A stretch of 6,664 nucleotides of DNA from assembly GCA_014304965.1 (NCBI GenBank), contig JACRTZ010000235.1, positions 1 to 6,664 of the forward strand. Direction: 5' to 3'. Source of the stretch: Vulcanimicrobiota bacterium (lineage in GTDB: Bacteria > Vulcanimicrobiota > Vulcanimicrobiia > Vulcanimicrobiales > Vulcanimicrobiaceae). Below are positions 5,210 through 6,664 of this stretch, piece after piece. The notes beneath the pieces are model-generated. The model did no database searches and had not been told where the DNA came from. It saw only the letters and a list, made by a program, of their open reading frames with translations. Numbering within the stretch: position 1 is the stretch's first letter; every line of letters starts with the position of its first letter. The translations under genes and the position numbers were made by a program.

Positions 5210-6664
5210 ACGAGCGCCGGCGCGCAGACGAACGAATACTGCCCTACCTCGCGGCGGCGGTCGTGCTTTTCGGTCTGCTCGCGCGCGGCGACGCGACGCT
5301 CGTGCAAGCCGGCACGTACGCCGCGATCTACGCCGTTGCCGCAATCGGGCTCTCGGTTCTCCTCGGAAACGTCGCGCAGATATCCATCGGGCAAGCCGGC
5401 TTCTTCGGGGTCGGCGCGTACACGCTCGCCTACGCCACGACGGCGATCTCGTGGCCGCCGGGCCTGCCTGCTTGGATTCCGTTTGCCGCAGGCACGATTG
5501 CCGGCGTCGCGTTCGCCGCACTGCTCGGTCTGGTGCTGGGATTCATCGCGCTGCGTTTCCGCGGCCACTACTTGGCGATGGCGACGCTCGCGTTCGGACT
5601 CATCGCCGTCGGCGTGTTCCGAATTTCGCAGCCCCTCGGCGGCTCGATCGGCATCCAGAACGTTCCGTTCGCGCACTTCGGCGGGGTGACGATTACCGGC
5701 GTTCCCGCTTTTTGGTATGCGTGGTTTCTCGTTGCGGTCGTCGCGCTGCTGACGCGCAACTTGCTGCGCGGCCGGAGCGGGCGCGCGTTCGAAGCGATTC
5801 GTAACGACGAACTCGCCGCCGAGGTCGCGGGTGTGCCGACGCGCCGCTACAAGATCGCGGCCTTCACGTACGCCGGCGCGTTGGCAGGGCTCGGCGGGAC
5901 GTTCTACGCCGCCTTTCTCGGACTCGTGGAGCCGAACGGCGTCAGCGTTCCGCTCTCGATCGATCTCTTGCTGATGGTCGTCCTCGGCGGGGCCGGCGGC
6001 ATCACGGGCGCAACGATCGGCGCGTCCATCATCGGCATTGCGAACATTTACGGCCATAATCTCGAAAATTGGCGCCCGGTTATTTACGGCGCGCTCGTGG
6101 TCGGGATCGTCATCGGATTTCCGCGCGGCCTCATCGGCATCGTTCCGAAGCCGAAACCCAAGGTGCCCAAACCAAGCAGCGCTTTTCGCCCGACGAGCGA
6201 CGCGTTTCCCGAGCACCCCGTCCGGACGATGCCGCACGCGAGCCCGCTCGTGGTCGAAAACGTTACGAAACGGTTCGGCGGCCTCGTCGCGGTAGACAAC
6301 GTATCGTTTGCGCTCGAGACCGGGACGTTGACCTCGCTGATCGGTCCCAACGGTGCGGGCAAGACAACCTTGTTCAATGCGATTTGCGGTATCGGCGGGG
6401 TTGACGAGGGTCGAATCGTCGTTGCCGGGCGCGAGGTCACGACGGCGCGGCCTCACGCTATTGCACGCCTCGGCGTCGGACGCTCGTTCCAAAATGCGCG
6501 ACTTTTCGCCGACATGACGGTGCTTGAGAATGTCGCCATCGGCACCTTTCCGCTCGGTGGTGGGGGGTTCGCGGATGACATCTTCGGCTCGCGCGCTTCG
6601 CGACGGGGCGAACGCGCCGCGACCGAGCGCGCGCGGGAAACCTTGCATACGCTCGGACTCGATC
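5206..6664 (+). CDS. LivM permease fused to LivG ATPase (3' end beyond window)
   Basis: One open frame of 486 codons runs from TTG 5206 to the window edge without a stop and holds two components usually encoded apart. Residues about 1-312 are a LivM permease: a first membrane segment ILPYLAAAVVLFGLL, ISIGQAGFFGVGAYT (59-73), FRGHYLAMATLAFG (118-131), the coupling stretch GRAFEAIRNDELAAEVAG (192-209), and LLLMVVLGGAGGITG (254-268). A Pro/Lys-rich linker (PKPKPKVPKP, 316-325) leads to a LivG-type ATPase: VVENVTKRFGGLVAVDNVSF from 349, Walker A GPNGAGKTT (380-388, Lys386), and the Q-loop RSFQN (Gln429). The signature LSGGQ, Walker B and switch His should lie beyond the edge. The TTG overlaps the livH stop as TTGA; upstream codons in this frame offer no better start, and later GTG codons would cut into the first membrane segment. 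A LivF ATPase gene is expected downstream. The fusion is seen directly; only an unnoticed frameshift at the join could undo it. Confidence 0.9.
   Translation, partial: MNERRRADERILPYLAAAVVLFGLLARGDATLVQAGTYAAIYAVAAIGLSVLLGNVAQISIGQAGFFGVGAYTLAYATTAISWPPGLPAWIPFAAGTIAGVAFAALLGLVLGFIALRFRGHYLAMATLAFGLIAVGVFRISQPLGGSIGIQNVPFAHFGGVTITGVPAFWYAWFLVAVVALLTRNLLRGRSGRAFEAIRNDELAAEVAGVPTRRYKIAAFTYAGALAGLGGTFYAAFLGLVEPNGVSVPLSIDLLLMVVLGGAGGITGATIGASIIGIANIYGHNLENWRPVIYGALVVGIVIGFPRGLIGIVPKPKPKVPKPSSAFRPTSDAFPEHPVRTMPHASPLVVENVTKRFGGLVAVDNVSFALETGTLTSLIGPNGAGKTTLFNAICGIGGVDEGRIVVAGREVTTARPHAIARLGVGRSFQNARLFADMTVLENVAIGTFPLGGGGFADDIFGSRASRRGERAATERARETLHTLGLD

Noticed and set aside
4717..6648. Very long (643-codon) open frame on the minus strand opposite livH and livM-livG
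   Set aside because: Its product is rich in Arg, Ala and other low-information residues with no recognisable domain, while the plus strand encodes clear transporter motifs throughout. It is the usual antisense open frame of GC-rich coding DNA.
1..6664. tRNA or rRNA genes, CRISPR arrays, insertion sequences, phage or attachment sites
   Set aside because: I read the window for these and saw no supporting repeats, structures or transposase or integrase motifs.

Overview
The window is GC-rich (by eye well above 60 %) and densely packed, with no gene-free stretch longer than about 60 bases. It looks bacterial. Evidence includes a Shine-Dalgarno sequence and signal peptide on the solute-binding protein, four-base stop/start overlaps, and branched-chain amino acid (HAAT/Liv) type ABC transporter genes. 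Codon style would fit a soil or environmental lineage such as Eremiobacterota, but that is a weak guess and nothing here fixes the taxon. UGA is used as an ordinary stop by at least two genes (the methyltransferase and livH), so a general reassignment of UGA is unlikely.

Layout. (1) 2-712 (+): 3' part of a class III extradiol ring-cleaving dioxygenase, HpaD-like, cut by the window edge. (2) 719-1396 (+): a HEAT-repeat protein gene. It reads as one protein of about 226 residues only if one base is added back at each of three places between about 885 and 983. (3) 1393-1932 (-) and 1929-2618 (-): a GNAT acetyltransferase and a class I SAM methyltransferase, forming a two-gene operon (methyltransferase first) with a GTGA overlap. 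(4) 2680-3099 (+): a small phosphatase of the DUF442/BLH type. Its catalytic cysteine codon is replaced by an in-frame TGA, and the rest of the protein continues in the same frame to a TAG six bases before the convergent neighbour. (5) 3106-4263 (-): periplasmic solute-binding protein. Divergent from it across 58 bp are (6) 4322-5209 (+), the LivH-type permease, and (7) 5206 to the end (+), a LivM permease fused to a LivG ATPase, running off the window.

How they fit together. The last three genes supply the binding protein, both permeases and one ATPase of an ABC importer for branched-chain amino acids or another small carboxylate. A second ATPase (LivF) would be expected just beyond the window. 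The dioxygenase suggests aromatic catabolism upstream, but unrelated genes separate it from the transporter, so a shared substrate is only a possibility.

The most interesting signal is the in-frame UGA at residue 88 of the small phosphatase, exactly where the active-site Cys of the C-x4-R loop belongs. GC-rich sequence able to fold into a hairpin follows it directly. This makes it a candidate selenoprotein. The main competing explanations are a nonsense mutation or a sequencing error, and the three apparent single-base losses in the HEAT gene keep the error explanation alive.
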